A DNA stretch of 64,000 nt, from the NCBI GenBank assembly GCA_958296125.1, contig OY282444.1:372001-436000 (forward strand), written 5' to 3'. Positions within the stretch are counted from its first letter, which is position 1. Each line of letters begins with the position of its first letter. Below the pieces are notes generated by a model, which searched no databases, was not told the origin of the DNA, and saw nothing but the letters and a program-made list of their open reading frames with translations. The position numbers were made by a program, and so were the translations under genes. Source of the stretch: an uncultured Poribacteria bacterium (GTDB lineage Bacteria; Poribacteria; WGA-4E; PCPOR2b). This document shows, piece by piece, positions 25,591 to 34,048 of the stretch.

Positions 25591-27276
25591 ATGAAGAGTT
25601 GGAAAACAAGGAAAGAGAGGAGGTTAGCGTTTTACATTGCCCCTCTCGCATTACCGGTTACATTTTTCTCCGTCTTTTTTGTTGTTTGTCTTTGCCCCCA
25701 GCCTGTTGAAGCAAATTCCCTCATTAACGTCCCCCTGAATGCTGGAGTCTCAGATTTCAGTGACGAGACATACGCGTTTGTGTATCGCTTCCTCAACAAG
25801 CGAGCCCTTCCCGGCATCACCCGCGGATCGATCCCGCTGACACGAGGACAGATTACCGATCTTCTGTCATCACTTTCCCACAAACACGCCAACGGCGAAA
25901 TTAACTTGAGCCGAATCGATCAGGAGCGTCTAACAACGTTCCTACAACTGTTCGCTGATGAGTTGCCCGCCGCCCAAATCGCCGCACAACGGCGGCTACA
26001 CGTCATGCAATTGAAAGGCGACGACTATCATTTTGCCCTTGATTTAGCAGTCGCACAAGAAACGGTCTCGCGCACAGCTGATGTTGGTTCGGAGGCAGGG
26101 ACAACGTATATTACGACATTGCTTCCTCACGTCCATGGACAAGTGCGTGATGATTTTGCCTTCTCGACAAATATCGGCTACAACTTTTTGTACGGGAAGC
26201 GATTTGAGGACCTGTTCCCTGATGAAGCATTATACACCCATTTTGGCGGCGATCTGGAAAATCGGGTGCCAATTGATGCTTATCTCAAATTCAAGTTACC
26301 TTGGTTTGACTTACAAATCGGGCAAGATCGACTACGTTGGGGCCCCGGCTATCACGGTGCACTGTTAGTTTCGGAAAACCCAACCTCAATCGATATGATT
26401 AAGCTACAGGGCTCCTATAAACATATCACCTTCACTGCCTTCACTGGGATTCTCGAAGAGCTCACGCCGGGAATTGACGACAAATACATCTCTGGGCATC
26501 GAATCGAGGGATACCTATGGAATCGGTTTGGACTCGGATTTTCCGAACTCGTCGTGTATGGCAATCGTTTTGAGCCAAGCTATCTAAATCCTGTGAATGT
26601 TTACTTAATTGACATGGTTCGCACGGAAAAAGGTGATTCCCGAGCGGGCAAAGTGAGCGGCGCGTATGGGGATAATGTGTTGATTAGTTTCGATTCGCGG
26701 TTCAGACTCATTGATGACCTCGAAATCTATGGAGAATTAATGATTGATGACGGAAATCCAGCCAAAGATTTTCATCACTGGGACACAAAGTTCGGCCTCC
26801 TCGGCGGGATGTATGCGACCGATCCGTTTGGGTTACCCGACACAGACCTTCATGCGGAGTACGCTTTCATTAACCAATACGCTTATACGCACGGCAATCC
26901 CGCGAATGTCTACAGACATTTTACGTCGGTCGTTGGACACCACATCGGTTCGGATGCGGATAATCTATGGGTCGAATTGCGGCATAGATTTACAGACCAG
27001 ATTGAATCAGTTCTGACTTACGAATTGGAACGGCACGGCGAAGGCAATGTCAATAAACCGCATCCGCCCGATGCCCCCCAAGCGGATCTCTGGACCCCGC
27101 TATCAGGCATAACGCAAAGCGAACACCGTATCACGCTCGGGATGAACTATACGGCGATTGGGCGTTATTCCTTCGTTGGGGATTTGACACAGATCTGGAT
27201 GCGAAATATGGGAAATCGGTTGGAGGTGAATGAGACCGGGCAGGAAATTAAATTGAGAGCGTTGTATCGGTTTTAG
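25591..27276 (+). CDS. Capsule-assembly Wzi-like outer-membrane protein
   Basis: 561 residues. A long N-terminal signal region (KERRLAFYIAPLALPVTFFS, VVCLCPQPVEA) is followed by an N-terminal helical segment with LTRGQITDLLSSL and then many barrel strands, including DLQIGQDRLRWGPGYHG, typical of the capsule assembly Wzi family. The end is aromatic (IKLRALYRF), as in outer-membrane barrels. Wzi anchors or organises capsule at the cell surface, which fits its place at the end of the polysaccharide locus. No Wza/Wzc export pair is seen in the window. Confidence 0.8.
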   Translation: MKSWKTRKERRLAFYIAPLALPVTFFSVFFVVCLCPQPVEANSLINVPLNAGVSDFSDETYAFVYRFLNKRALPGITRGSIPLTRGQITDLLSSLSHKHANGEINLSRIDQERLTTFLQLFADELPAAQIAAQRRLHVMQLKGDDYHFALDLAVAQETVSRTADVGSEAGTTYITTLLPHVHGQVRDDFAFSTNIGYNFLYGKRFEDLFPDEALYTHFGGDLENRVPIDAYLKFKLPWFDLQIGQDRLRWGPGYHGALLVSENPTSIDMIKLQGSYKHITFTAFTGILEELTPGIDDKYISGHRIEGYLWNRFGLGFSELVVYGNRFEPSYLNPVNVYLIDMVRTEKGDSRAGKVSGAYGDNVLISFDSRFRLIDDLEIYGELMIDDGNPAKDFHHWDTKFGLLGGMYATDPFGLPDTDLHAEYAFINQYAYTHGNPANVYRHFTSVVGHHIGSDADNLWVELRHRFTDQIESVLTYELERHGEGNVNKPHPPDAPQADLWTPLSGITQSEHRITLGMNYTAIGRYSFVGDLTQIWMRNMGNRLEVNETGQEIKLRALYRF

Positions 27277-27336
27277 ATTTGGGCGATTTGGGGATTGACA
27301 TCCGCTCCTCAAAACAGTATCCAGCTCGTTTGGCCG

Positions 27337-28896
27337 CTATTCCAAAGGCAACTGATAACACGCTGCCTCTCTATCGTTCCGCACAAGCAAATATTGCCCA
27401 GCGAGTGCGGGATTATTCCATGTTTTGCTCGCTAGTGCCGGGAAACGCGCCAGTTCTTCGCTCTCATTCGGATTGATTTCAACTAAGAGTATATCGCCGG
27501 ACTCTGCACTCACAAGCAGTAGGCCGCTTTGATCCTGAATCCCGTCGGGTTCATCAATCAATATTACTTGCCCATGCCCGTAACGACCGCGCTTCCACTT
27601 GCGTTGCCCGTTGACAAGGTCAAGACACACAAGCACGCCATCGTCCAGGCCGTAGATGTACCCGCCTCGGTGAACTACGTTTGTGAACTTCGCTTTGAGT
27701 CGAGGCGTTTCCCACACGAGAGAAACTTGCAATTGATTATCTTCATCGCGCACGATTTGAAATAGCTTGCAGCCAATTCCGTAGCCGCTTGAAACGAAAA
27801 CGCGGTCTTCCGGCAGCGGCACCGGTTGAGCGACACATTCGGGGCCGCTTGGCCAAGAATGCTGCCAGAGGACCTGCCCTCCGCCTGGGTCGTGGGCAGC
27901 CACACTTCCATAATTAAAAATGAGAATTTGAGATACACCTGCGAGAGTTGTAATTAGCGGCGAGCTATACCCCGCCGGGCTGCTACCCCCCCTCCAGATG
28001 CGCTCACCCGTATCCTTATGATAGGCGACCAAAGACTTACCTTCCTGACCGCCTGCGCTCACCACCACAAGGTCGCCCATAACAAGCGGCGAGCCACTCA
28101 TCCCCCACGACGCGATCTCAGCGTCGCTGTCATAGAGAATATCCTCTGACCAAATGCGCTCTCCGGTTGCCAAATCCAAGCAATTGAGGATGCCTGTTGC
28201 GCCTAGCGTATACACCCGCTCTTCCACGATTGTCGGCGTTGCGCGGGGACCAGCACCGGCAAGTGTTGATTCATACTTGTCGTGGTCGCTATGGTGCCAC
28301 CGCTCTCGACCGGAATGCAGGTCGTAACAGACGACCATTTCATATTCGCCGCGCTGCTCTTGGGTGACCGCCGAACTTCCGACGACAGCGAAAGCCGACC
28401 AACCGGCACCGATGGGTTGTCGCCATAACAGCTGCGGCGGACGTTTCGACCAGTCCCGCGCTAATTTTATCCCTTGAACAATCCCATTGCGATGTGGGCC
28501 CAGAAACTGTGGGTAATTCCTTGAAAACGCTCCCGAAGCGGTTGGAGCACTTCCCGTCAGAGACTCAGCAACCTTTCCCCTCCAACGCCATTCCAGTAGT
28601 GGTACTAAGTCCCCGCTAAATCCTTTTATGCGAAGCAGAGCGGCAGACAGGAGAAGAATCGGAACAATCATGCCAAGCGCAAGTAGCCGAACTTTCCATC
28701 GCAGACGTGAGAAAAGAAGCAGCCACAGCAGCATCAACAGGAACGAAAGCACCAAGACCAATACCGTATGAGAAAACCGCAATTGTCGATGTGGCGCATC
28801 TACACTCCAGAGCAGTATAATTACCAAAATGGTTAGGACAACGATTATAGCGGCGGGCCACCAGCGGATACGAGATTGGCTAGGTTCTATTGACAT
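27337..28896 (-). CDS. Membrane-anchored PQQ-repeat beta-propeller protein
   Basis: About 519 residues from ATG 28896. A GTG at 28962 would start inside a hairpin repeat and is less likely; neither has a good ribosome site. Three hydrophobic segments come first (WWPAAIIVVLTILVIILLW; a second around LVLVLSFLLMLLWLLLF; a third around LALGMIVPILLLSAALL). They are followed by YPQFLGPHRNGIVQG and at least five blades with the PQQ-repeat form DLxSGxxxW (DLHSGRERW, DLATGERIW, HKDTGERIW, DPGGGQVLW, DLVNGQRKW). Such propellers, related to BamB and quinoprotein dehydrogenases, are often of unknown role in this kind of genome. No quinone-binding catalytic residues can be claimed. Confidence 0.8.
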   Translation of the reverse strand: MSIEPSQSRIRWWPAAIIVVLTILVIILLWSVDAPHRQLRFSHTVLVLVLSFLLMLLWLLLFSRLRWKVRLLALGMIVPILLLSAALLRIKGFSGDLVPLLEWRWRGKVAESLTGSAPTASGAFSRNYPQFLGPHRNGIVQGIKLARDWSKRPPQLLWRQPIGAGWSAFAVVGSSAVTQEQRGEYEMVVCYDLHSGRERWHHSDHDKYESTLAGAGPRATPTIVEERVYTLGATGILNCLDLATGERIWSEDILYDSDAEIASWGMSGSPLVMGDLVVVSAGGQEGKSLVAYHKDTGERIWRGGSSPAGYSSPLITTLAGVSQILIFNYGSVAAHDPGGGQVLWQHSWPSGPECVAQPVPLPEDRVFVSSGYGIGCKLFQIVRDEDNQLQVSLVWETPRLKAKFTNVVHRGGYIYGLDDGVLVCLDLVNGQRKWKRGRYGHGQVILIDEPDGIQDQSGLLLVSAESGDILLVEINPNESEELARFPALASKTWNNPALAGQYLLVRNDREAACYQLPLE

Positions 28897-28902
28897 TTGA
28901 CA

Positions 28903-28962
28903 GTGGGTAGGTCGATTTTCCAAAATCGACATTAGGGTGTCGAGATATGAATCTCGACCCAC
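28903..28962. repeat. REP-like double-hairpin intergenic repeat, second copy
   Basis: An outer GTGGGT/ACCCAC pairing (28903-28908 with 28957-28962) encloses two perfect hairpins: GTCGATTTT-CC-AAAATCGAC (28911-28930) and GTCGAGAT-ATGA-ATCTCGAC (28939-28958, sharing two bases with the outer arm). The design matches the copy at 5825-5901. It lies directly upstream of the PQQ-repeat gene. Confidence 0.7.
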
Positions 28963-29026
28963 GGGTTCTATGGAGTATTGGCATTTTTCACGCGAATCGA
29001 AGGGAAATCAAAGATTTTCGTTCACT

Positions 29027-30763
29027 CTATTGTTGGGTGCGGAGAGCGGCACGCAATTGTCCCGTCCCTTCGGGGTCAACCGCCCCATCATTTTCCACAA
29101 TCAGGACCCCATACTCTTCTTCCGCTGTTTTCCGGTCGTAGTAACCACGCTTGACATCCTGTAAGACTAATTCCGGTGGACGCTCTATGGGGTTACCATA
29201 CCCTCCGCCTCCCGGTGTCTCCAGTCGCAGAATATCACCCGCCTGCATGGGAATCCCCTCATCTTTGCTGATGTGGGGTGGATTGTACTCCTCTCCTTGG
29301 AGAAAGAAGGTGTGTCTTGCCGGTTTTGCGGATGTTCCCCCTAGAATCCCGAAGGGTGCGAAACGCCCACGCTCTCCAAGCATCGAAGCACTCGCCTCGC
29401 CCCGCCGAATCTGAAATTCAAAGATTACACCGAGACCGCCCCGACGCAGACCCGCCCCTCCCGATCCTTCCCGTATGGTATACCGGGTAAAGAGGACCGG
29501 GTAGCGAGATTCAAAGATTTCCAAGGCTTGGGTTCGGGCGAGGGCAATGGTCGGATTGCCATTAATAAGCCCATCGGTCAGGTAATTTCCGCCGTAGCCA
29601 CCGCCGATGAAAGAATAGAAGACGTAATATCCCTTCTCCGGGTCTTCTCCCCCCACAGAAAGATTCGTTACCGTCCCCATCGGGGCGGCGTAGCTCTTGT
29701 CGGGAATTGCCTGACTGAGTGCCCCCAACACCACATCAATGATACGCTGACAAACCTCGGAGGCACATCCGGACACGGGGCGTGGCAGTTGGGCATTGAT
29801 AAAAGTTGTGGTGGGCAGATTAAAGGAAAAGGGCGCAAAACACCCCGCGTTGATAGGGACATCGGGGAAGATATGCTTAAAGCCAATATAGACACCAGCG
29901 ATAGTCGTGCTGAGAACACTGTTGAGTGGTCCCTTACAGGGGGGACTACTCTTGGAGAAGTCGATATGGACATCGCTACCCTTCACCTCCATCTCCATGT
30001 GGATGGTAAGTGGTTTCCATTCTACTCCGTCGCTGTCAATATAGTCTTCAAATGCGTATACTCCGTCCGGAATGGTCTCAATATGACTTCGCATCAACTG
30101 TTCTGAACGCGCTCTCAATTCTGCAATGGCATCAAAGACCGTCTCCTCCCCGTAGCGGTCAAGCAGCCGAATCAGCCGTTCCGCACCAAGGTTAAGGGCA
30201 GTTACTTGTGCGATAATATCGCCTTGCCGTTCATCTGGAACCCGCACGTTATGCAGGATGATGTCAAGTACCTCTCTGTTCAGTTTCCCTCGGTCTAAAA
30301 TCCGTATCGGCGGAAGGCGAAGCCCTTCCTGATAAATCTCTGTGGCTTTGCTTGAGAATCCACCGGGCACCCGGCCCCCGATGTCGGGCCAGTGACCGCT
30401 ATTGGCGAGAAAGGCGGTCAGTTTTCCTTTGTAGAAAACAGGCTTGACCATCTTCACATCCATCAGGTGCGTACCGCCCAAGTAGGGATCGTTTACGATG
30501 TAGATGTCCCCCGGCTCAATGTGCTCAATCGATTCAATCACTGTGCGGGTGGTAAATTCCATAACATAGATAAAACTTGGCAGGCCGCGCGGTCCCTGCA
30601 TGATAACCTCGCCGTTGGTTTTATCGTAGATACCGCTGGCTCGATCAAATCCGTCGGAGATTACCGGCGAAAACGCCATCCGTTCAAGGGTGGCATCCAT
30701 CTCGTCCGCGATCTGCTCCAAGCTGCCGCGAATCACGGCGAGGGTTATCGGATCTATTTTCAT
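29027..30763 (-). CDS. Hydantoinase B/oxoprolinase-family protein (HyuB-like)
   Basis: 578 residues, full length for the B subunit. Opens with KIDPITLAVIRGSLEQIADE and MERMAFSPVISDGFDRASG-like segments, then GDIYIVNDPYLGGTHLMD, NSGHWPDIGGRVPGG, and near the end PGGGGYGNPIERPPELV. B subunits normally work with an ATP-using A subunit (HyuA) on hydantoins, 5-oxoproline or acetone/acetophenone. No HyuA gene is in the window, so the partner must be elsewhere. It follows a mannonate-dehydratase-like gene by 28 bp and is probably co-transcribed with it. Confidence 0.9.
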   Translation of the reverse strand: MKIDPITLAVIRGSLEQIADEMDATLERMAFSPVISDGFDRASGIYDKTNGEVIMQGPRGLPSFIYVMEFTTRTVIESIEHIEPGDIYIVNDPYLGGTHLMDVKMVKPVFYKGKLTAFLANSGHWPDIGGRVPGGFSSKATEIYQEGLRLPPIRILDRGKLNREVLDIILHNVRVPDERQGDIIAQVTALNLGAERLIRLLDRYGEETVFDAIAELRARSEQLMRSHIETIPDGVYAFEDYIDSDGVEWKPLTIHMEMEVKGSDVHIDFSKSSPPCKGPLNSVLSTTIAGVYIGFKHIFPDVPINAGCFAPFSFNLPTTTFINAQLPRPVSGCASEVCQRIIDVVLGALSQAIPDKSYAAPMGTVTNLSVGGEDPEKGYYVFYSFIGGGYGGNYLTDGLINGNPTIALARTQALEIFESRYPVLFTRYTIREGSGGAGLRRGGLGVIFEFQIRRGEASASMLGERGRFAPFGILGGTSAKPARHTFFLQGEEYNPPHISKDEGIPMQAGDILRLETPGGGGYGNPIERPPELVLQDVKRGYYDRKTAEEEYGVLIVENDGAVDPEGTGQLRAALRTQQ

Positions 30764-30791
30764 ACTAACCTACCTTTGACTGATAACTGTT

Positions 30792-31739
30792 TTAACGATA
30801 GACCGCTTGGATCATCGATCGGATGTAACCGACAGCGAAAGCTCTGCCCGCCCATTGAGTGTTCTCTTGCGAAAAACTAGGGGTGTGATCCATCATGAAC
30901 GGCCCCTCAAATCCTACCTCTCGATAGGTCCGCATCGCCTCGTACATATCCACATCTCCCTCATCTACAAAGACCTCTTGGAAACTTTTGGGGGTGCCTC
31001 GAATGTTGCGAAAATGGACGTAAGCAATTTTGTTCTGTGAGCCGATACGCCGGATAGCAGAAGGCACGTCCTCCCCCATTTCACGCACACACCCTTGACA
31101 AAATAGCATAGCGTTCATCTCGCTAGGGACTGTGTTGAACGTGCGCTCGAAATGATCGAGGGTTGAGAGAATTCGGGCCGCGCCGCCAAGCGGCTCCGGA
31201 ATGGGTGGGTCGTCTGGATGTATGGCGAGTTTGATGCCTGCTTCTTCAGCCACTGGAACAATACGGGTAAGGAAATAGCGCAAATTCTCTAAGAGATTTT
31301 CTTCGGAGATATACTTTTCAGGAACGTCCGCAGGATCTTCCATGAACTCATCGTAATCGAAGGTGCTATAGTGGACACCGCCGCGTCCAACCGCTGAGGT
31401 AGTACGGAAATTCCCGATAGGTTTGAAATTGTAACCTAAGGTTCGGATTCCTGCGGCACCGAGGTTCCGAATCATTGTGCACCACGCCTCAATCTTTGGG
31501 TCTCGATCTGGCAGGGCAAGTGTAATCTCATCCCAACAGTTCATACCCACGTTATCCAACCTCATCCCGTGGGCATTGACTCGCCGACTCATCTCCTTCC
31601 AGAAATCGGCACGATCTACCCCATCTGTGAGATCCGAGGGCGGTGGGTTAATCGTAACATAGTCTACGCCGATGGCTTTGAAGATGCTCAAATGCTCATC
31701 GTCCATGTGAGTCCAAGGTAACTGTTCTTGAATTAGCAT
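30792..31739 (-). CDS. Mannonate dehydratase-family protein (UxuA-like)
   Basis: About 315 residues from ATG 31739, which has GGAG nine bases upstream; an ATG at 31754 has no such site. UxuA-family marks: LPWTHMDDEHLSIFKAIGVD, AGIKLAIHPDDPPIPEPLGG, MNAMLFCQGCVREMG, IAYVHFRNIRG and FVDEGDVDMYEAM. The His/Cys/Asp metal ligands of D-mannonate dehydratase (HPDDPP, FCQG, HFRN) are kept. The enzyme turns D-mannonate into 2-keto-3-deoxygluconate in uronate breakdown. In related genomes such proteins are numerous and may act on other acid sugars. Confidence 0.85.
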   Translation of the reverse strand: MLIQEQLPWTHMDDEHLSIFKAIGVDYVTINPPPSDLTDGVDRADFWKEMSRRVNAHGMRLDNVGMNCWDEITLALPDRDPKIEAWCTMIRNLGAAGIRTLGYNFKPIGNFRTTSAVGRGGVHYSTFDYDEFMEDPADVPEKYISEENLLENLRYFLTRIVPVAEEAGIKLAIHPDDPPIPEPLGGAARILSTLDHFERTFNTVPSEMNAMLFCQGCVREMGEDVPSAIRRIGSQNKIAYVHFRNIRGTPKSFQEVFVDEGDVDMYEAMRTYREVGFEGPFMMDHTPSFSQENTQWAGRAFAVGYIRSMIQAVYR

Positions 31740-31872
31740 CGTTAGTGTCTCCATCTGACAAAAAGTGCCTAACACTGAGGCACGTTGTTTCTAGTATCTT
31801 CGGGGCTTACAGAACCGTGAATCCACAACAAGAAAGCGTGAGATCGAATTGAAAATTGACCGCAGAGTAAAG

Positions 31873-31966
31873 TTAGGACTTACGCAAGAGTCGTAGAAAA
31901 GGGGTGGCAGTTAAGGGCATCATAAGTCATATTATCCCATAATTTCACAAATTGCACAAGTCCTAA
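31873..31966. mobile_element. MITE-like element with terminal inverted repeats
   Basis: About 94 bp bounded by TTAGGACTTACGCAAGA at the left and the complement of TTAGGACTTGTGCAATT at the right (13 of 17 positions agree). GGACTTACGCA-type ends are common on transposase-mobilised elements. AGT flanks both ends if the inverted repeat is taken to start at TAGGACTT, a possible target duplication. No coding capacity. Confidence 0.55.
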
Positions 31967-31989
31967 GTTCAGTAGCAACTTAGATTATT

Positions 31990-32658
31990 CTATTCGCGAG
32001 CCAAAACGACGCGGCCTCCCTCAACCGAATGAATCTTCCTCACAGTTCCCGCTTTGAGCAACGCCAAATCTTCGCCAGACAGTTCAAACTCCAATCCATC
32101 AACAGTCAAATTGATTGTTCCACCGACAACCAGCCAATGCTCATTGCATGTCAAGGGTGCTTCGTCAATTCCCTCACCGGCACCGAATGTGACCACTCGC
32201 CACTCACTTAACGGACAACGCGATCCGCGGTTCAGAAAGGGACCGGTGTTACTCTCGCCGGGAACGATAAACCCCGGAACGGTCGGGATCGGGGGACCCG
32301 CTTCCTCAACCAAGATGTGTATCTGTCGCTTCTGTCGCTCAAGGCGTGTCACGATGGCGTTGTTCTCGTAGCCGGTAAACATCTGAAACCGATGCACGAC
32401 ACCCATGGGCGTGTAGACCATCGTATTGGGAGTGATCTCGAAGCATTGGTCATCTAGCCACACTTCGCCACGTCCGGCGGTAAACAACCACATTTCATCA
32501 TTGTCGTGATAGTGTGGTTCAACGCCTGTGCCTATCCTTTGGTCGGGGAAGTGACGGAACGCACTGAGGGCTGTCCAATCTGGATAAATCCCTTGTTCCC
32601 AATAGATATTGTTCGAGTTTCCCGAACGGATCATGTAGTGTTTGTTTTCGATTATCAT
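31990..32658 (-). CDS. Bicupin domain protein
   Basis: 222 residues, two cupin halves. The first has a full metal-site pattern: PHYHDNDEMWLFTAGRGEVW (His, His, Glu) and the distal His in MGVVHRFQM. The second half (APLTCNEHWLVVGGTINLTV) keeps the fold but lacks the regular histidines. Cupins of this type include sugar isomerases, dioxygenases and sensor domains; no function can be assigned. It stands alone between a MITE-like element and a 183-bp tandem repeat. Confidence 0.8.
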   Translation of the reverse strand: MIIENKHYMIRSGNSNNIYWEQGIYPDWTALSAFRHFPDQRIGTGVEPHYHDNDEMWLFTAGRGEVWLDDQCFEITPNTMVYTPMGVVHRFQMFTGYENNAIVTRLERQKRQIHILVEEAGPPIPTVPGFIVPGESNTGPFLNRGSRCPLSEWRVVTFGAGEGIDEAPLTCNEHWLVVGGTINLTVDGLEFELSGEDLALLKAGTVRKIHSVEGGRVVLARE

Positions 32659-32814
32659 TTGTTCTCAAGGCTTTCAGGTTACGGCTATGTTAATCAACAG
32701 TTCTGTTGATATTTGACATCAGGGAGATTGGGTTGAACGGAAACCGTGAAACCCAACACCCAACCCGTTAGGCGAGGGGGACCTCTTCCTCACGATTCAG
32801 TATTTATCGGCGAA

Positions 32815-33263
32815 TGACGGACCCATCTTGCATAGCAGAAGAGCCTCCCTCTGCTTGCGGGGGGACTGAGGGGGGTAATCACCTAAAGCATCGGGAAACT
32901 ATTGACAAGGTTAAAAATATGAGGCATAAAAAAGGGGAGTGTCCTCTATGGTATTAGCCTTTCACCACAAACAAGACTCTCCCCTACCTCTATGTAATGA
33001 CGGACCCATCTTGCATAGCAGAAGAGCCTCCCCCTGCTTGCGGGGGGACTGAGGGGGGTAACCACCTAAAGCATCGGGAAACTATTGACAAGGTTAAAAA
33101 TATGAGGCATAAAAAAGGGGAGTGTCCTCTATGGTATTAGCCTTTCACCACAAACAAGACTCTCCCCTATCTCTATGTAATGACGGACCCATCTTGCATA
33201 GCAGAAGAGCCTCCCCCTGCTTGCGGGGGGACTGAGGGGGGTAATCACCTAGAGCATCGGGAT
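32815..33263. repeat. 183-bp tandem repeat, two full copies and a partial third
   Basis: Units begin at TGACGGACCC: 32815, 32998 and 33181, exactly 183 bp apart. The third copy ends about 82 bp in, near 33263. The full copies differ at only a few bases. Each has a GC-rich part (TGCTTGCGGGGGGACTGAGG), then TTGACA (32902, 33085), a 17-bp spacer and CATAAA, then an imperfect 13-bp hairpin AGGGGAGTGTCCT/AAGACTCTCCCCT (32933-32945 with 32973-32985). The 32659-33269 gap contains no gene otherwise. Confidence 0.92.
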
Positions 33264-33269
33264 TGCCCC

Positions 33270-33788
33270 CTACGGTGCTTCCCACCTGATGATACCTACC
33301 TGATTGTGAACGGTAACGCGATTGGAAATTTCATCGGCGTATAACTGCACCGCAGTTATCTCCTCCAGATTGGATACCGTTACCCGATTGGCAACTTTAC
33401 CCGCAGAGAGACGAACCCCATCTCTCCCCGACGGATTGCGGACGATGACACGATTCGCCACCGCATTCGTGCGTAACAACACCGCAGGCTCACCCGACTT
33501 ATCCGCTACGGCGACACTGTTTCCTGTTTCATCGGCGACCAAGAGCAACGCAGGGGTGCCGGCGGGATTGTGAAGGACAACACCATTGCCCAAGGCCTCA
33601 TCAGCACGTAAGATAATCGCAGGCTCCCCTGACATGTCGACCACCGTTAGCCCAGTGCATTGAATATCACCGAGAACGTTCCCTCTTTGTGCGATCAGCG
33701 GGGGACAAATGATTGCCCCGAAGCCCATCCCAACCAGCATAATCACCGCGCCCAATGCGGTGTAGAAAGCCTTTTGTTTGTGATTCAT
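33270..33788 (-). CDS. Membrane-anchored repeat protein of unknown function
   Basis: About 172 residues from ATG 33788; longer starts overlap the upstream small gene. An N-terminal signal/anchor (KAFYTALGAVIMLVGMGFGA) is followed by six similar units of about 20-22 residues, such as MSGEPAIILRADEALGNGVV, KSGEPAVLLRTNAVANRVIV and PSGRDGVRLSAGKVANRVTV. The regular short-strand units suggest a small beta-solenoid. I do not recognise a named family. A GGAG lies rather far (13 bases) upstream. It is the last of three small membrane-protein genes on this strand (34813 to 33270). Confidence 0.72.
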   Translation of the reverse strand: MNHKQKAFYTALGAVIMLVGMGFGAIICPPLIAQRGNVLGDIQCTGLTVVDMSGEPAIILRADEALGNGVVLHNPAGTPALLLVADETGNSVAVADKSGEPAVLLRTNAVANRVIVRNPSGRDGVRLSAGKVANRVTVSNLEEITAVQLYADEISNRVTVHNQVGIIRWEAP

Positions 33789-33804
33789 CGGATTTTTTTT
33801 GCTC

Positions 33805-34043
33805 CTACTGTGTATCGGACGCAGTGCCAGCAGCCGCTTGGGATTTACGCCCACGTTCTGCCCGCTCCATCGCCTCTTTTAGCCGTTTCAGATTCTCCTC
33901 ACACGGCGAACACTCCTCCTCTGTTTCCAGCTCAACCTGTTGGGAAGCAGGAATACCGGGCAAATTGTCTGTTGCATACGCAATGAACACCCCGCAATGA
34001 CTAAAAAACAGAGTAATCCCCATGTTATCAGAAACACTTTCAT
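33805..34043 (-). CDS. Small lipoprotein-like gene, apparently frameshifted
   Basis: Two overlapping frames. The ATG at 34043, ten bases after GGAG, begins a textbook lipoprotein signal, MKVFLITWGLLCFLVIAGC (lipobox IAGC), but that frame stops after 51 residues at 33888. The other frame, from ATG 34023 without a ribosome site, runs to 33805 and has an acidic, helix-prone tail (VELETEEECSPCEENLKRLK) more like a real mature protein. Joining them by one frameshift around 33950-33990 would give a roughly 78-residue lipoprotein. Either it is broken by a frameshift (real or sequencing error) or the two frames are separate small products. Confidence 0.5.
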
Positions 34044-34048
34044 GTTAA

